From assembly GCF_048544455.1 (NCBI RefSeq), contig NC_133526.1:6464001-6528000 (forward strand): a DNA stretch of 64,000 nucleotides, read 5' to 3'. Shown here piece by piece: positions 34,144 to 44,790 of the stretch. The notes under the pieces were generated by a model. It had not been told where the DNA came from and made no database searches. It was given only the letters and a program-made list of their open reading frames with translations. The stretch comes from Silene latifolia (Eukaryota; Streptophyta; Magnoliopsida; Caryophyllales; Caryophyllaceae). Both the position numbers and the translations under genes were made by a program. The first letter of the stretch is position 1, and each line of letters starts with the position of its first letter.

Positions 34144-34991
34144 CTAGTTTTCAACCCGTGCAATTTGCACGGGTATGAACTTATAATCACTGAAATCACG
34201 GTAAATATTTAAAAATTGTTAAGTAATATACTCCCTCTGTCCCGGTCATTTGTTGTCCTTTTCCATTTTGGGGTGTCTCAGTCATTTGTTGTCCTTTCTA
34301 TTTTAAGAATGAACTTGATGAGTAATTTGATCATTCTCATTCAATTTGTTCCACTTGTCATTTAGTTATTGGACCTCTCCTATTTTCTTGGTCTTTGTGC
34401 CAAAACCAAAGGACAACAATTGACCGGGACGGAGGGAGTACATAGATATTTTATTTTGTATTTTTTTTATATATTGATAATAGAATAATACGCGTGCTAA
34501 ATTTGCAAGGGATTTAAACTTGCACGTGTTTTAAATATGTGATATAAACCCACAAATTCGGTGTTGTAACATGAAACATAGTATATAGTATATAATATAT
34601 AATATATAATAAATACAATATATGGAAAATAATAAAAAGCAAACAATATAAATATCGCTATAAAATGGAAATAGTTATCAAATTTGAAAAGGGTTTACAA
34701 TCAAATTGAAGAAACATCATTGTGGAATTAACGAAAATAGTCTAATATCATTCCAAATGTTGGAAAATTTCATGATAGACTACATTAGTTGTTGTATTCG
34801 AATAATTAAATCAGTACGTTCCGAACAATTTCGCAAATAACATCAGAACAGGCGTTATTTTTTAATTAATTACGTAGTTTTCTTCGTGGGACCCGTATTT
34901 TCAGAATTTAAAATAAAAATAAAAAAACCTTGCTATGATGACGTGGCTGCACAGAAATCCTTTAAATGTTCTTGTTTTTATTAAGATAAGA
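34144..34991 (-). mobile_element. Non-autonomous Helitron, copy 2, split by a Stowaway MITE
   Basis: The minus-strand 3' end has CCCGTGCAAATTGCACGGG followed by TTGAAAACTAG; the 5' end reads TCTTATCTTAATAAAAAC. It lies between A and T. Removing the Stowaway MITE at 34231-34438 plus one TA leaves 638 bp, close to the 648 bp of copy 1. Confidence 0.9.
34231..34438. mobile_element. Stowaway MITE, family C copy 1
   Basis: 208 bp, CTCCCTCTGTCCCGGTCATT at the left and CCGGGACGGAGGGAG at the right, TA on both sides (34229-34230, 34439-34440). Inserted in the Helitron: the matching place in copy 1 (about 31462) has a single TA. Confidence 0.93.
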
Positions 34992-35426
34992 TTTTAAAGA
35001 AGCATAATCATATTTAAAACAAGTACTTTGGTGAGCCTTAATAGCGCTCTCCATTATCAGATTGTTTTAGTATTTATCAAGTACTCCATTAATTAAAACC
35101 TGTACTATAAATATAAGTTATTGCTAAAAAGGGTTATAAGGGCCTATCTTTTAAACATCGCACAGAACCTCGAAATGTTAGGGAAGGCCCTGATTCGAGT
35201 AACTATATTTTGAAGTTTTTTCTATGCTATAAATTTTATTACACATCCCCATTCCATAAATCCTAAATTCGCCACTGGATGAGATCCATATCCAGAGCCA
35301 CTTTAAAAGTAATGGATCCATATCCGATCCGGATCCAACGAGTCCCAAAAAATAGGATCCATATTCGATCCATCGGGGTCGGATCTTGCGGATCTGGACC
35401 AAATCCGGAATTCATTGTCATCCTTA

Positions 35427-37084
35427 CATAAGACCGCCTCAACGAAAAATAACTTGAACATGAAAAATTGGCCGTAGAGCCTTAGACATGATTTTGCTTT
35501 CTTGCCAGGCCAGCCTCCCCTCCATCGATCGCGTTGCTCCCCTTTCTTTAGCTTATATCATTTCGTATCAAATATAGGGTTAGTCTTAGTTATGAGGTTT
35601 TTGTATGCTCTCGCATTCGTCATACACTCATACCCTCAACTTTGAGGATTTTTTTTTTCTTTTTTTTTTTAGACAAACTTTTTTTTTTTAGACAAACTTT
35701 GAGGATATTTAGAGATGAATAATTAATTTTTTTCGCTTTTATTATTTGGGTAAATACTAAATAACTTCGTAATTATTGAATGAGTAGTTTTCTAGCTTAG
35801 GATTTGATTGAACTCCACTAATCATTAGTTGTTCAACAATTCTAATGTTAATGACTTACTAACTCGTGTTTACAATTTTAAAAATTACTTTGTATATATT
35901 GTTTGTGATGTGATTAATTCGTTCTTCTTTTAATTATCAACGGACATTGGAGGATTAGGGTTTTAGGCGTTATTTGTAAAAATTGATTATATTATTAAAT
36001 TAGAATTGATGAGATCTATGATTGCGAGTAGCATGCAAGTGTCCGTGATAGTCCAATCATGAGCGAGTAGTTATTATCTACAATACCATCAATGACTACG
36101 AAAGTATATATGTGTTTTAATCTTGAAACTTCCAACTTTTTTCGTGTTCAAGTAACTTGTTGTATGCGCAAGTATGTACACTGCTATTATAATTTAAAAT
36201 AACCTAAAACTAGTAATAAATACAAAAAACATAGCAAATAAACAAGACGGAAAAAGAAATCCCAATGATTTAGTACACACCTATGAGCTAATTAAGCATA
36301 CGCATGATGTGATTGTTGTGCATGCAAAACACGAAATACTATCTAGTCACACAACCAACAAGTACCAATTCTACATTTTCTTTTTCAGTTCAAGTTAGTA
36401 TCTGTTTTCCGATAGGCTATGTAGTGTCAGTTTGTCATCAATTTTGACTTATTACTAACTAATTTAATTGTTTTGTATTAACTTGTGATGCATATTCATC
36501 TTGATTATTTTATTATTCATGTACTAATCTAACAGACCAAATCAATGTTTTGTATTAGTGTTTAAACTCTAAAGCTAAGCAAGATACATCCAGCTTTGAG
36601 TAATCTGATGTTTGACATCTCTACCGGCCCACCGACTAGTATAATAGTTGACCTAAGCTTAATTCAAACATATCTTTTACTTTTTATAATCCTTTAATTT
36701 GTACTAAGTGTTTTAAAGGTTTTAATTTTGAGTTATATGACACATAGGGGGTTGAATATGTACACATTTTCTTATATGTAAGAAAATTGATATTTATAAT
36801 AATGTTGTTAGCTTAGCTTAGGATGGATGCATCATGTATATATCCTAATTTGAATCGATAATCGTTAAGTAATAAGATCGAACCGGTAGGATCAAATCAT
36901 GGAATCGTGTTGGATAAAATTAGTCGATTTTGGCCTAAATAGTCATTAACCAATCATTCTACTAATTTCACGTACTTGATGATAAATAACATATTTTGAT
37001 AGTATGTATATTGCCAGAATATACTATTTTTGAATATGCCGATAATAGCAGCATATTGTATTAGGTATATTGAATCTATACATG
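35427..37084. other. Spacer without a recognised gene
   Basis: AT-rich sequence with T-rich runs near 35650-35695. Nothing else recognised. Confidence 0.4.
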
Positions 37085-37099
37085 AAAACATTTTAGTTA

Positions 37100-37396
37100 C
37101 CGAAGTGGCTTGGGTGTAGTGGTGCGCGGGAGAGCCTCAAAGCGTTGAATAATTCAGCGAACTGCGAGGTCCCGAGTTCGATGCCCAACACGGGAGCACT
37201 GAGGTATTTGCACGGTGGCCCTTTGGGGTCTGTTAAACGAGGTGCCGACTTTCCGTGCTGTCGCGTATCCTCGCGGTTTGGGCTCTCCGGACTCTTCTTT
37301 ATGATCTCTGGTGTTCTGTACACTCGCCATAGTTCTGACTAGGCGGATCCTCTAAAGATTGAAAGGAAGTCATTTCCCCGTTCAAAAAAAAAAAAA
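37100..37396 (+). mobile_element. tRNA-derived SINE, about 297 bp, with target duplication
   Basis: Begins CCGAAGTGGCTTGGGTGTAG (A box) and has a B box at GAGTTCGATGCC. The body is GC-rich compared with the flanks and ends in an A tail (37384-37397). The duplication AAAACATTTTAGTTA flanks it at 37085-37099 and 37394-37408 (overlapping the A tail). Open frames on both strands here (37093-37323, 37145-37342) are part of the SINE. Confidence 0.88.
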
Positions 37397-37641
37397 ACAT
37401 TTTAGTTATCCTATAATCTGCTAATTACTGAATACCTTTTTATAATTCTGCTAATTTTAATTTGATATAGTCAAATCTGCTACCAAAATCTGTTAATGAT
37501 ATTATTCGACTACGTTATCCGCTATTATGAATCTGTTTCTACTATTTGCCAAATAGGACCATATATAATAGTACAACACACATTATAATTATTATAATGA
37601 CTCGTTAGTTGTCTTAATTTGATATGGAAAGATAACTTTTT

Positions 37642-37649
37642 CTATATAT
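37642..37649 (+). promoter_or_regulatory. TATA box of the C2H2 zinc-finger gene
   Basis: CTATATAT lies about 120 bp before the ATG at 37765, a suitable core promoter position. Confidence 0.35.
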
Positions 37650-37764
37650 CAAGTATCCAAACCTACTAATCAATTTTACTATTTCTTCTTCCTCCCTAGT
37701 ACTTCTTCCACATTCTTAATATCTTTACTAATTTCAATGCGCAAATTACAATATTATTCATCAT

Positions 37765-38220
37765 ATGGAACCAAACCTCAATCAACCGAAAAGGGCAAAC
37801 CAAATTAAGCAACCATTTTCAAGTGATGAAACGTACATAAGGTCTTATACTTGTAATTTTTGCAAGAAAGGGTTTTCAAATGCACAAGCTCTTGGAGGAC
37901 ATATGAATATCCATAGGAGGGATCGAGCTAAGCTTCGACAATCATCGATGAATAACGAGGATGTTAATGATTTTTCAATAATATCGGGTGGTGATGAATG
38001 TTGTACTAATACTCCGAGTACAAATCAAGGTCAAATTCGGACGAATATAGAAGATGGTATTATTTCCGCGGAGAGACATGAACTTCCTTTGTTTGTTGAT
38101 GGTGTTACGACGAGCATGGAGGGAACAAGTGGTACGTCTAGGGTTAGACAGGTCGAGTTGGGTTCAATCGACTTGGAACTTCGATTAGGGTCTGAACCTC
38201 TTAATAAATCTCCTAATTGA
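37765..38220 (+). CDS. Single C2H2 zinc-finger repressor, SUPERMAN-type with EAR motif
   Basis: A 151-aa intronless protein. One zinc finger (residues 28-50) has C30, C33, H46 and H50 and the plant QALGGH signature at 41-46. A basic stretch follows (RRDRAKLR, 51-58) and could be a nuclear localisation signal. The C-terminus carries an EAR repression motif of the DLELRLG form (136-142). This layout (short N-terminus, one QALGGH finger, terminal EAR) is that of the SUPERMAN/RABBIT EARS/KNUCKLES/TAC1 group, nuclear DNA-binding proteins that recruit TOPLESS corepressors. Which subgroup it belongs to, and so its developmental role, cannot be settled. The ATG at 37765 is the first in frame and follows a plausible TATA box. 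Confidence 0.88.
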   Translation: MEPNLNQPKRANQIKQPFSSDETYIRSYTCNFCKKGFSNAQALGGHMNIHRRDRAKLRQSSMNNEDVNDFSIISGGDECCTNTPSTNQGQIRTNIEDGIISAERHELPLFVDGVTTSMEGTSGTSRVRQVELGSIDLELRLGSEPLNKSPN

Positions 38221-38454
38221 AAAAAACGTCTGTTGGTTATAGACTTGGTAATAAGTTTGCTGGTTGAACGTGTAATTGAGCTGTGAATAAATATCATCCT
38301 GATTCAAACAACTATATACTAGTATATTGTTTTGATTTATACTTAACTAGCATGTAAATAATAAATTCCTTATTGTATGTTTATATGAGGGTTTTTGCTA
38401 GAATATAAGTTTCTCTGTCCATTTTCTGAGCTAGCTAGTCCTATACTCAAGGGC

Positions 38455-38545
38455 GACTTTGATGCTGTGAGGTTCAAACCCAGGTTATGAATAGCACCAC
38501 TCATGAAATTACCAACTACGATAGTTGACATCTGCAACTAGTAGT
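38455..38545. repeat. Dispersed repeat fragment, related to 2945-3030
   Basis: Contains GAGGTTCAAACCCAGGTTAT and then CACTCATGAAATTACCAACT, and ends GACATCTGC. Same repeat as at 2945-3030. Confidence 0.35.
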
Positions 38546-38575
38546 ATACTCGTATCATAATCTAACATCTAAATA

Positions 38576-38786
38576 CTCCCTCTGTCCCGGTTATTTGTTG
38601 TTCTTTTCTATTTTGGGGTGTCTCAGTCAATTGTTGTCTTTTCTATTTTAGAAATGCATTTGATGAGCATTTGATCATTTACATTCGATCAATTTTGTCC
38701 ATTTGTCATCTAATAATTGGCTCCCTCCTCTTTCTTTGATCTTTGTGCCAAAATCAAAGAACAATAATTGACTGAGACGGAGGGAG
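38576..38786. mobile_element. Stowaway MITE, family C copy 2
   Basis: 211 bp, ends CTCCCTCTGTCCCGGT and GAGACGGAGGGAG, with TA flanks. Same family as 34231-34438 (shared TTTTGGGGTGTCTCAGTCA). Confidence 0.9.
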
Positions 38787-39220
38787 TATATGATAGGAGT
38801 AACTTGGTATTTTAGTTTAGGGTTATGACTATTATTTTCACATATTTTACGTAAGGTATGTAGTTAGGTTCATTGTTTATACATAAATTTTGTGTTAGAC
38901 CATCTACAAATTTGTATTGTATATGTATGCCTTTGAGTGGGGTAGATTTAGTTTAACTATATGTCTTCTCGTCTTCGATTCCCTTAGATTCAGTAGTGAT
39001 AAAAACTCATGGGGAAGACCTTTACCGTCTTTATGGATTTACGTTCCTACCAAACCAGCTCCTTGACTCGAATGAGTCGAATCTAAGATGAGACTGAATC
39101 GGATGAGCTAGGTAGACAAGAGAACATGTTTTGAATGACAGTAACTTGTTGTAACTCAGCTAATACCATTTTAAGGGAGACCGATGGTCGGAGACCTAGT
39201 AGCACATCTACAAACATGTA

Positions 39221-39311
39221 CTCCCTCCGGCTTGCCGTTTTCTTCCCATTTCATCATAATACTCCTCACATATATTAGAGAAACGAGAAGAAAATTAAAA
39301 GCCAGAGGGAG
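39221..39311. mobile_element. Small Stowaway MITE, 91 bp
   Basis: Starts CTCCCTCCGGCTTGCCGTTT and ends in a partial inverse (AAAAGCCAGAGGGAG), with TA on both sides. Possibly an internally deleted form. Confidence 0.75.
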
Positions 39312-39695
39312 TAGTAAAATTAAATGGAGGATTTGTCTAATTGTTTGTTAAGAAAGAACTTAATTAGGCTATATGATTCAAGAGATGCTGGAAACGATAC
39401 ATATCAAAGCTCGAGATTAATATTAGGATAATGTTAGAACGTCACCGGATATTACCACCTATATAATAAGGGAATGGGAACAGAAAATTTGATCTCTAGC
39501 TAACTTAATTAATGTCCGACATCTCAACTGCTAGAATGACATTGCATTGCCGCCCTTTTTCTAGTTATTCAATTACTATCTAGTTTACTACATACGTTGC
39601 ATGCATTACACGTTAAATTATCATAATAAATTATTAAATACATTGGTGATGAATAGTAATGTACTGTATGTAGTAGTATCACTAGTATAGGTGGA

Positions 39696-40124
39696 CCTAA
39701 CAAACAGATCGGGTCGTGTCAGATTCTTGTTCGTGTCACATGTAAATGGGTCATAAATCCTCCAACCCAAACCCGACCCAATTAAATATCGTGTCGTGTT
39801 CGTGTCGACCCACTTACATAAATGGGTCATCAAGCCTTAACCCTAATCCATTAATTTCGTGTCGGGTTCGTGTCATGTCCATATTTGGAAATTTTAAGTC
39901 TATTTATGTAATGGATAATCAATAAAAACTAGGATAAATTTAATAAACAGATCATTCGTGTCGGGTTTGTGTTTAGAGAGCTCAACCCAAACCCAACCCA
40001 ATTAAATATCGTGCCGGGTTCGTGTTGACACACTTACATAAATGGGTCATTAAGCCTCAACCCAAACCCGTTAATTTTGTGTCGGGTTCGTGTAATGTTT
40101 TCGTGTCGTGTCATTTTTTGTCAG
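39696..40124. repeat. hAT-like MITE remnant rich in CGGGTTCGTGTC
   Basis: Repeated words such as GTGTCGGGTTCGTGTC and CCCAAACCCGACCCAATTAA on both strands. Ends are poorly matched (AGGTGGACCTAAC against TTGTCAGCTCT). Possible decayed flank match ACTAGTAT/CTAAGTAT. No gene. Confidence 0.45.
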
Positions 40125-40848
40125 CTCTAAGTATAACCAGTGATACGCGCGGAGTGAGAATTTGTGCTTTAGGGGGCGAAAAATTCCAACGGATCAAATG
40201 AGTAATGTTATAAAAGAAACTTGAAAAAAAAAATAGAACTTCGGAATTTTCCATCTCTATCTGGGATGAGCGCCCCTGCTAACCCCACTCTCCACCACCG
40301 AGTATAGCATGATCATTAGAGTACACGTTTGTATGCGTGTTTGTATATACGGAGTAATAAAAAATTAAAAATGTTTTTAAAAAATTTAAATTTCTATGTG
40401 ATCATGTACAAAATTGTTTTTAAAAAAAATTGAAAATATTTCCACGTTGAAATGGCAATTTCGGCTAAATTTCCGTTGGAAAATCAGTGCACCAGCAGGC
40501 AGCAACCCTCATATAGGTATGTCGGCCGGTCCTAACTCCATAATTAAGCAGGATGGATGGTCATGTATCTACCATCGCACAAAATATACGGAGTACGTAT
40601 ATGATATGAGATCAGTGTAGATCGGCCAAATGGGTCCGGCGGATGGGTTATGAATTTGGGTAAGATACGAGTCGGGTGTGTTAAGTTCCGTTATCAAAAA
40701 CATGGGTTGATGATTAACTGGGCCATTGTGTGCCAGCTGGAGCCGAGACTTTGTGTACCTCTTATTTGGCCCAGTCTGAGCTTGTTTGCAGTCGGAGAAA
40801 ATTCCATCCGTTGATGGCTCCGGTCTGATTTAAAAGTGGGCCTCACAT

Positions 40849-41650
40849 GTGTGGGGGAGTGTGAAGAATCTCATATTAACTCACATGTGAGTGTCCCACA
40901 TTAAAGGAGAAAGAGAGATTGTACCACTTAATAACCAAGGGGGCTACTCCTCCTATTGTCAATTGGTTTTAGGATGAAACCTCCCTTGTTGTTAAATGCT
41001 CCGTCTCTCCTCCATTCGGGGCGTAATAGGAATAAATATAATAGTTGGGCCTCAACCATCACCTTAAGGTTTTGGTTGAGTTGGTTCATCTATCAAGGCC
41101 TGGGCCGCACCCGCATGGAGGAGAGAGAGTCCGACTTATAAGTTTAAGGAGGGTCTATCTTAAAACCAATTGGCAATGGGTGGAGTAACTCCTTGGTTTA
41201 TATGATAGACAACTCTCTTCTCTTTTTCCAATGTGGGATACTCACATGTGCCTTTATCATGGGTACGTAAACTGTATCTTGACACTCCCCCTCACATGTG
41301 AGGTCCCTGTTTAAGCAGATTGAATTTTTTTAAGTATTTTGTCCAACTACAACTGGCCCAGTTTTTCTTTTTTCTATTTTTCATGTCCAGGTCTTTGTTT
41401 TAGTTTTTTAGACCATGGGCTCTGATACCTTAAGGTTTTGGTTGAGATGGTTCATCTATCATGGCATCAGAGCCAGTGTAATCAAAGGTCACGAGTTCAA
41501 ATCCTGGCAGCATCCAATAACTCACGAAGTGGAAATTTAGCACATGGTATGAGGGGGCCTGTGCACTAACCACTCTTCGAGCCCAACGGGCACTCGAGTG
41601 AGGGGCGTAACAGGAATAAATATAATAGTTGGGCCTCAACCATCACCTTG
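40849..41650. repeat. Composite LTR-like retroelement remnant
   Basis: A fossil with repeated blocks. GGAATAAATATAATAGTTGG with TTGGGCCTCAACCATCACCT occurs at about 41029 and 41613. TTAAGGTTTTGGTTGAG with GGTTCATCTATCA occurs at about 41063 and 41430. TGGCATCAGAGCC at 41462 resembles a primer-binding site for initiator Met tRNA, as after an LTR. Words such as ACTCACATGTGAGTGTCCCA are typical of plant LTRs. It is broken and rearranged; no coding parts. Confidence 0.5.
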
Positions 41651-42277
41651 AAGACTCTAAAAACCGTTTCCGCATTCTTATCGGTGGGTGGCCGGAAAAT
41701 TACACACCCACCGGTAGGATACTGAATTAAAAACATAAATTTTTAAAAAAAAAAATAAAAAAATTATCATCCCAAAATGGTCGGCAGTAATAGTTTTTCT
41801 AAGATTTCAAGGCTAATTGTTTTTCTACCCGAATGATTGCCTAGCATCTCTGATCCCCCGAATTGCTGCAACAAATCCAAAAATAAAGAAAAAAATTTCT
41901 TTCTTTTCCTTTGAAATTTGATTAATCGTCTTTTACTTCGTTTAAGGTGGTACTTGATTTATTTGGAGTCCGAAAAAATTAACGTTCTCCAGATCTTGAA
42001 ATTGACGGATAATTTTCCGTTTTATTGATATTTGTCAGGTTCGATTAGGGTTCCTGTAAATTAACTCATACTTTCGACAAGTCCGAAAAACTTAACGTTC
42101 TTGTTCGAAGAAATTTCTAGCGAGTCTTTATATACTCATTATCTTACCACTTTTCGAAGACGAAGATGATTGATGAAGATCGAAAAAGATGAAGATTGAA
42201 GATTTCATTTTTCATTTTATATTTTTTCTTTGTATTTCTCCAATCGTAAAGTTCGTACTACGTACTGCCTTTACGAT
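41651..42277. other. Spacer without a recognised gene
   Basis: AT-rich sequence with no supported element or gene. It holds TGAAGATCGAAAAAGATGAA-like purine runs near 42170. Confidence 0.35.
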
Positions 42278-42470
42278 TGTGGGAGGATATTAGGAGATTG
42301 GGCCTATACTAGGCCCGACTACCATTAGGGTTAGCCAAATTAGAGTTAAGGTTCATTAAGATGAGAGGTATTATAAATACCCTCACCATAATCATGTAAG
42401 TTATCAATCAATAATACAATTCTCTAATGCAATCATCTCTCCTCTATAATCTTAACTGGGTGCATTTTGG
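42278..42470 (+). repeat. Short LTR-like fragment
   Basis: Begins TGTGGGAGGATATTAGGAGA, then a TATAAATA box near 42371, then TCAATCAATAATACAATTCT near 42400, an order typical of copia-type LTRs. The far end and target duplication are not clear, so it is probably a truncated LTR fossil. Confidence 0.4.
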
Positions 42471-43139
42471 GTTTTGGAAAATACGAATGTGTACAAGTCG
42501 GGTCGATATGAGTTTCAGGTTGAATTAGGGTTAAAATACAAGTTAAATTAACACATTTTTACAAATGATTATGATTATTCTTCTTAATTTTCATAATTAT
42601 CTAGAATTCTAGGTTAGGCTGATTTAATAAGATTAAAACTTTTTTTATTTAATACTCGTATATTCAATATAGAAACCATATACAAAAGAAAACTATAAAC
42701 GAGCCCAAATGAGCTAGCTTCCGATCCGAGCCTTGCTGAACTCGGGTTTAATTTGCCTCAGATTTAGCCAAGCTCGAGCTCGGTTTGATCGAACACGAGC
42801 CGAGCTTTGACCCAACCAATTCCGAAAATTCGACAGATCATTTACAACCGTATGTAATTCCACTTATCATTCAAATAATTACACCAATGCATCTCACAGA
42901 CTGTCAATAATCTCATTACATTTTCCTAACATCCACAAAAGTCCATCCCCTTCTAAACGCGTCTCATAATGCATAATCATCTCATTATTATTTCTCCCAT
43001 AATTCCTCAAAAATGCACCTTCCTTTTATTTTCCCTAATTTTCCTTCTCCACCTCCTTCATTACCCTTAATTATAATCCTCCTAATCTCCCTACCATGTC
43101 AACCAAACCCCCATTTGCTTAATTATCTCTTCTTTAACC

Positions 43140-44564
43140 ATGGGGGTGGGGTCCATTCATTGGCTTTCCGACCCTCGACCCTCCAAAAACAACCACAACC
43201 ATAACCGCAACCAGAAGCACCACAACCACAACCATGATGCATGGATGTTCAGGAATGAGAAGTTGGATACCTTAGGGATATTGGCTTTCGACACCGCGAA
43301 AGCCATGTCTAGGTTAGTCTCCCTATACAAATCCATTTCTCAAAAGGAAATCGAACGTCTTAAAAATGAAGCATTCAAATCGAAAGGGATTTCGTTTTTG
43401 ATTTCGCAAGACGAGGGTTTCCTTCTTACGTTGGCTTGTGCCGAGCGTCTCGAGGACCTAGACCGAGCCGCTACCGCTGTGGCTCGGTTAGGCCTTAAGT
43501 GCTCGGATTACGGGTTGGTTCGGTTTGGTCAGGTTTATAAGGATCTTAAGGCCGGGTATATTGACATGGAGAAACTTAATGATTACGGGTGTAAGGAAGT
43601 TGAAAAATACGTCGATAAAATGGAGAAATTTACGTCGTTAACCGGGCAATTATACGCCGAGCTTGAATCGTTAGCCGAATTAGAAACATCGGAACGGAAA
43701 TTAAATGAATGGAGGAAAGGTAATGGTAGTAAAGGTATGAATTACGATTTATTCGATCAAAAAGTCGTTAATCAACGGAAATTGGTACGTCATTTAAAGG
43801 AGGTATCGTTATGGAATCAATGTTACGATAAAATTGTTGGAATTATGGCGAAAATGGTATGTGTTCTCTACGCTCGAACCTGCAATCTTTTTGGACCTCA
43901 TTTTTGTCATAAAACATACTTCGAAAATGCCATGTTCAACCGTCCAACACCTAAAAAATCAATGTCGGGTCCAATTTATGGGTCGGCCCCAAAAGGTCCG
44001 TTAGTAAGGTTCCTTAGCCAGGACAGTAACGTTTTTGTTACTGAACCGGTCGAGTTTAGGTCAAGCACAAGCTTGTTAAAGCATAAAACAAAGGTGTTTA
44101 ATTCGGCCCCAACATCGACTGTTGGTGGGTCCGGTTTGGCTAATAGATACGCGAACGTGATTTTATTATCGGCCAAGTATTTATACACGGATTCATTAAT
44201 AGGAGATAATGCCCGTGACCAATTGTACAATATGTTACCCGTAAGTTTAAAAACGTACGTGAGATCAAAATTGAGGGTGGCGTGGAAAATGGAAGACGGA
44301 GACGACGAGGAGATGGCGGAAGGGTGGCGGGTGGCGTTGAATGAGATACTAGGGTGGTTAGTGCCTATGGCTCAAGACACGTTAACTTGGCAAACTGAGA
44401 GGAATTATGAAAAACAAAGATTTGATGCAAAACCAACGGTATTATTAATGCAAACATTGCATTATGCAGATTTGGAGAAATGTGAAGTTGTCATTGCTGA
44501 GGTTCTTGTTGGATTGAGTTGTGTGTTTTGGTATGAAAATCGTAGAATTTCGGACATTTATTGA
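43140..44564 (+). CDS. DUF3475/DUF668 protein, PSK SIMULATOR-related
   Basis: A 474-aa intronless protein starting at ATG 43140 (context accATGgg). It has an Asn/His-rich N-terminal stretch (about residues 16-33). DUF3475 follows at about 47-103 (GILAFDTAKAMSRLVSLYKS, then ISQDEGFLLTLACAERLEDL). The middle is helical (145-240) and DUF668 lies at about 331-422 (LANRYANVILLSAKYLYT, YNMLPVSLKTYVRSKLRVAW, ILGWLVPMAQDTLTWQ). This pair defines the plant family with PSK SIMULATOR 1 and the ACRE137-like proteins, linked to phytosulfokine-dependent growth and pathogen elicitation. Molecular function is unknown. Length is in the usual range for the shorter group. Gly2 could be lipidated but the myristoylation pattern is imperfect. 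A long fold-back repeat begins about 230 bp after the stop. Confidence 0.88.
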   Translation: MGVGSIHWLSDPRPSKNNHNHNRNQKHHNHNHDAWMFRNEKLDTLGILAFDTAKAMSRLVSLYKSISQKEIERLKNEAFKSKGISFLISQDEGFLLTLACAERLEDLDRAATAVARLGLKCSDYGLVRFGQVYKDLKAGYIDMEKLNDYGCKEVEKYVDKMEKFTSLTGQLYAELESLAELETSERKLNEWRKGNGSKGMNYDLFDQKVVNQRKLVRHLKEVSLWNQCYDKIVGIMAKMVCVLYARTCNLFGPHFCHKTYFENAMFNRPTPKKSMSGPIYGSAPKGPLVRFLSQDSNVFVTEPVEFRSSTSLLKHKTKVFNSAPTSTVGGSGLANRYANVILLSAKYLYTDSLIGDNARDQLYNMLPVSLKTYVRSKLRVAWKMEDGDDEEMAEGWRVALNEILGWLVPMAQDTLTWQTERNYEKQRFDAKPTVLLMQTLHYADLEKCEVVIAEVLVGLSCVFWYENRRISDIY

Positions 44565-44790
44565 TTGATTGATTGATTTTAGGGGGTTTTTATTATTTGG
44601 TACAATGGTTTTGATGGATCATTGTGAAGTTTTAAAGTTTGAAGGAAAAAATTGTGTATAATAATTTTAATTTCGGAGTTTGTAATTTGAATGTGTGATA
44701 TTCTCGTTGTTTTAGAGTAATAATAATGTCACTCTGTATATACTCTGTTATTTTGGATTATACTAATCTGAATGTGATATTCTCGTTATT

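Larger units (their letters stand above)
33917..35039. repeat. 139-bp tandem duplication, second copy split by a Helitron
   Basis: Copy 1 is 33917-34055. Copy 2 is 34056-34143 plus 34992-35039. Both read ATGTTCTTAGGGAGAATCGA then ACCATGACAATGGAAATATA then TTTAAAGAAGCATAATC. Copy 1 has atgata joined to ttttaa with no gap; in copy 2 the Helitron lies exactly between that A and T. Confidence 0.92.
33715..35277. mobile_element. Inner hAT-type element with exact 8-bp target duplication
   Basis: Left end TATGGGCGGATTTA, right end TAAATTCGCCACTG, imperfect inverses of the common CAGTGGCGGAT type of hAT end. Flanked by an exact duplication GATGAGAT (33707-33714 and 35278-35285). The inside holds a tRNA-like scrap at 33811-33870, a tandem duplication (33917-35039) and the Helitron at 34144. 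Confidence 0.78.
33350..35426. mobile_element. Outer hAT-like MITE split by nested insertions
   Basis: Left end TAGAGATGGCAAC (33350-33362) and right end ATTGTCATCCTTA (35414-35426) are imperfect inverses (10 of 13). Both arms are full of GATCCGGATC and GATCCATATC words, left arm to about 33706 and right arm from about 35278. The target duplication is decayed (CATAATAG against CATAAGAC). It hosts the inner hAT at 33715-35277. Confidence 0.6.

Noticed and set aside
33340-35434. Exact 8-bp target duplication for the outermost MITE
   Set aside because: CATAATAG and CATAAGAC differ at two of eight bases and the element start would have to shift, so I did not count it as proof.
37093-37342. Open frames on both strands
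   Set aside because: They fall entirely inside a SINE bounded by a target duplication.
39621-39833. 70-aa minus-strand frame
   Set aside because: It runs across the edge of a repetitive CGGGTTCGTGTC element and shows no domain.
43976-44230. 84-aa minus-strand frame in the DUF668 gene
   Set aside because: Shadow of the DUF3475/DUF668 frame.
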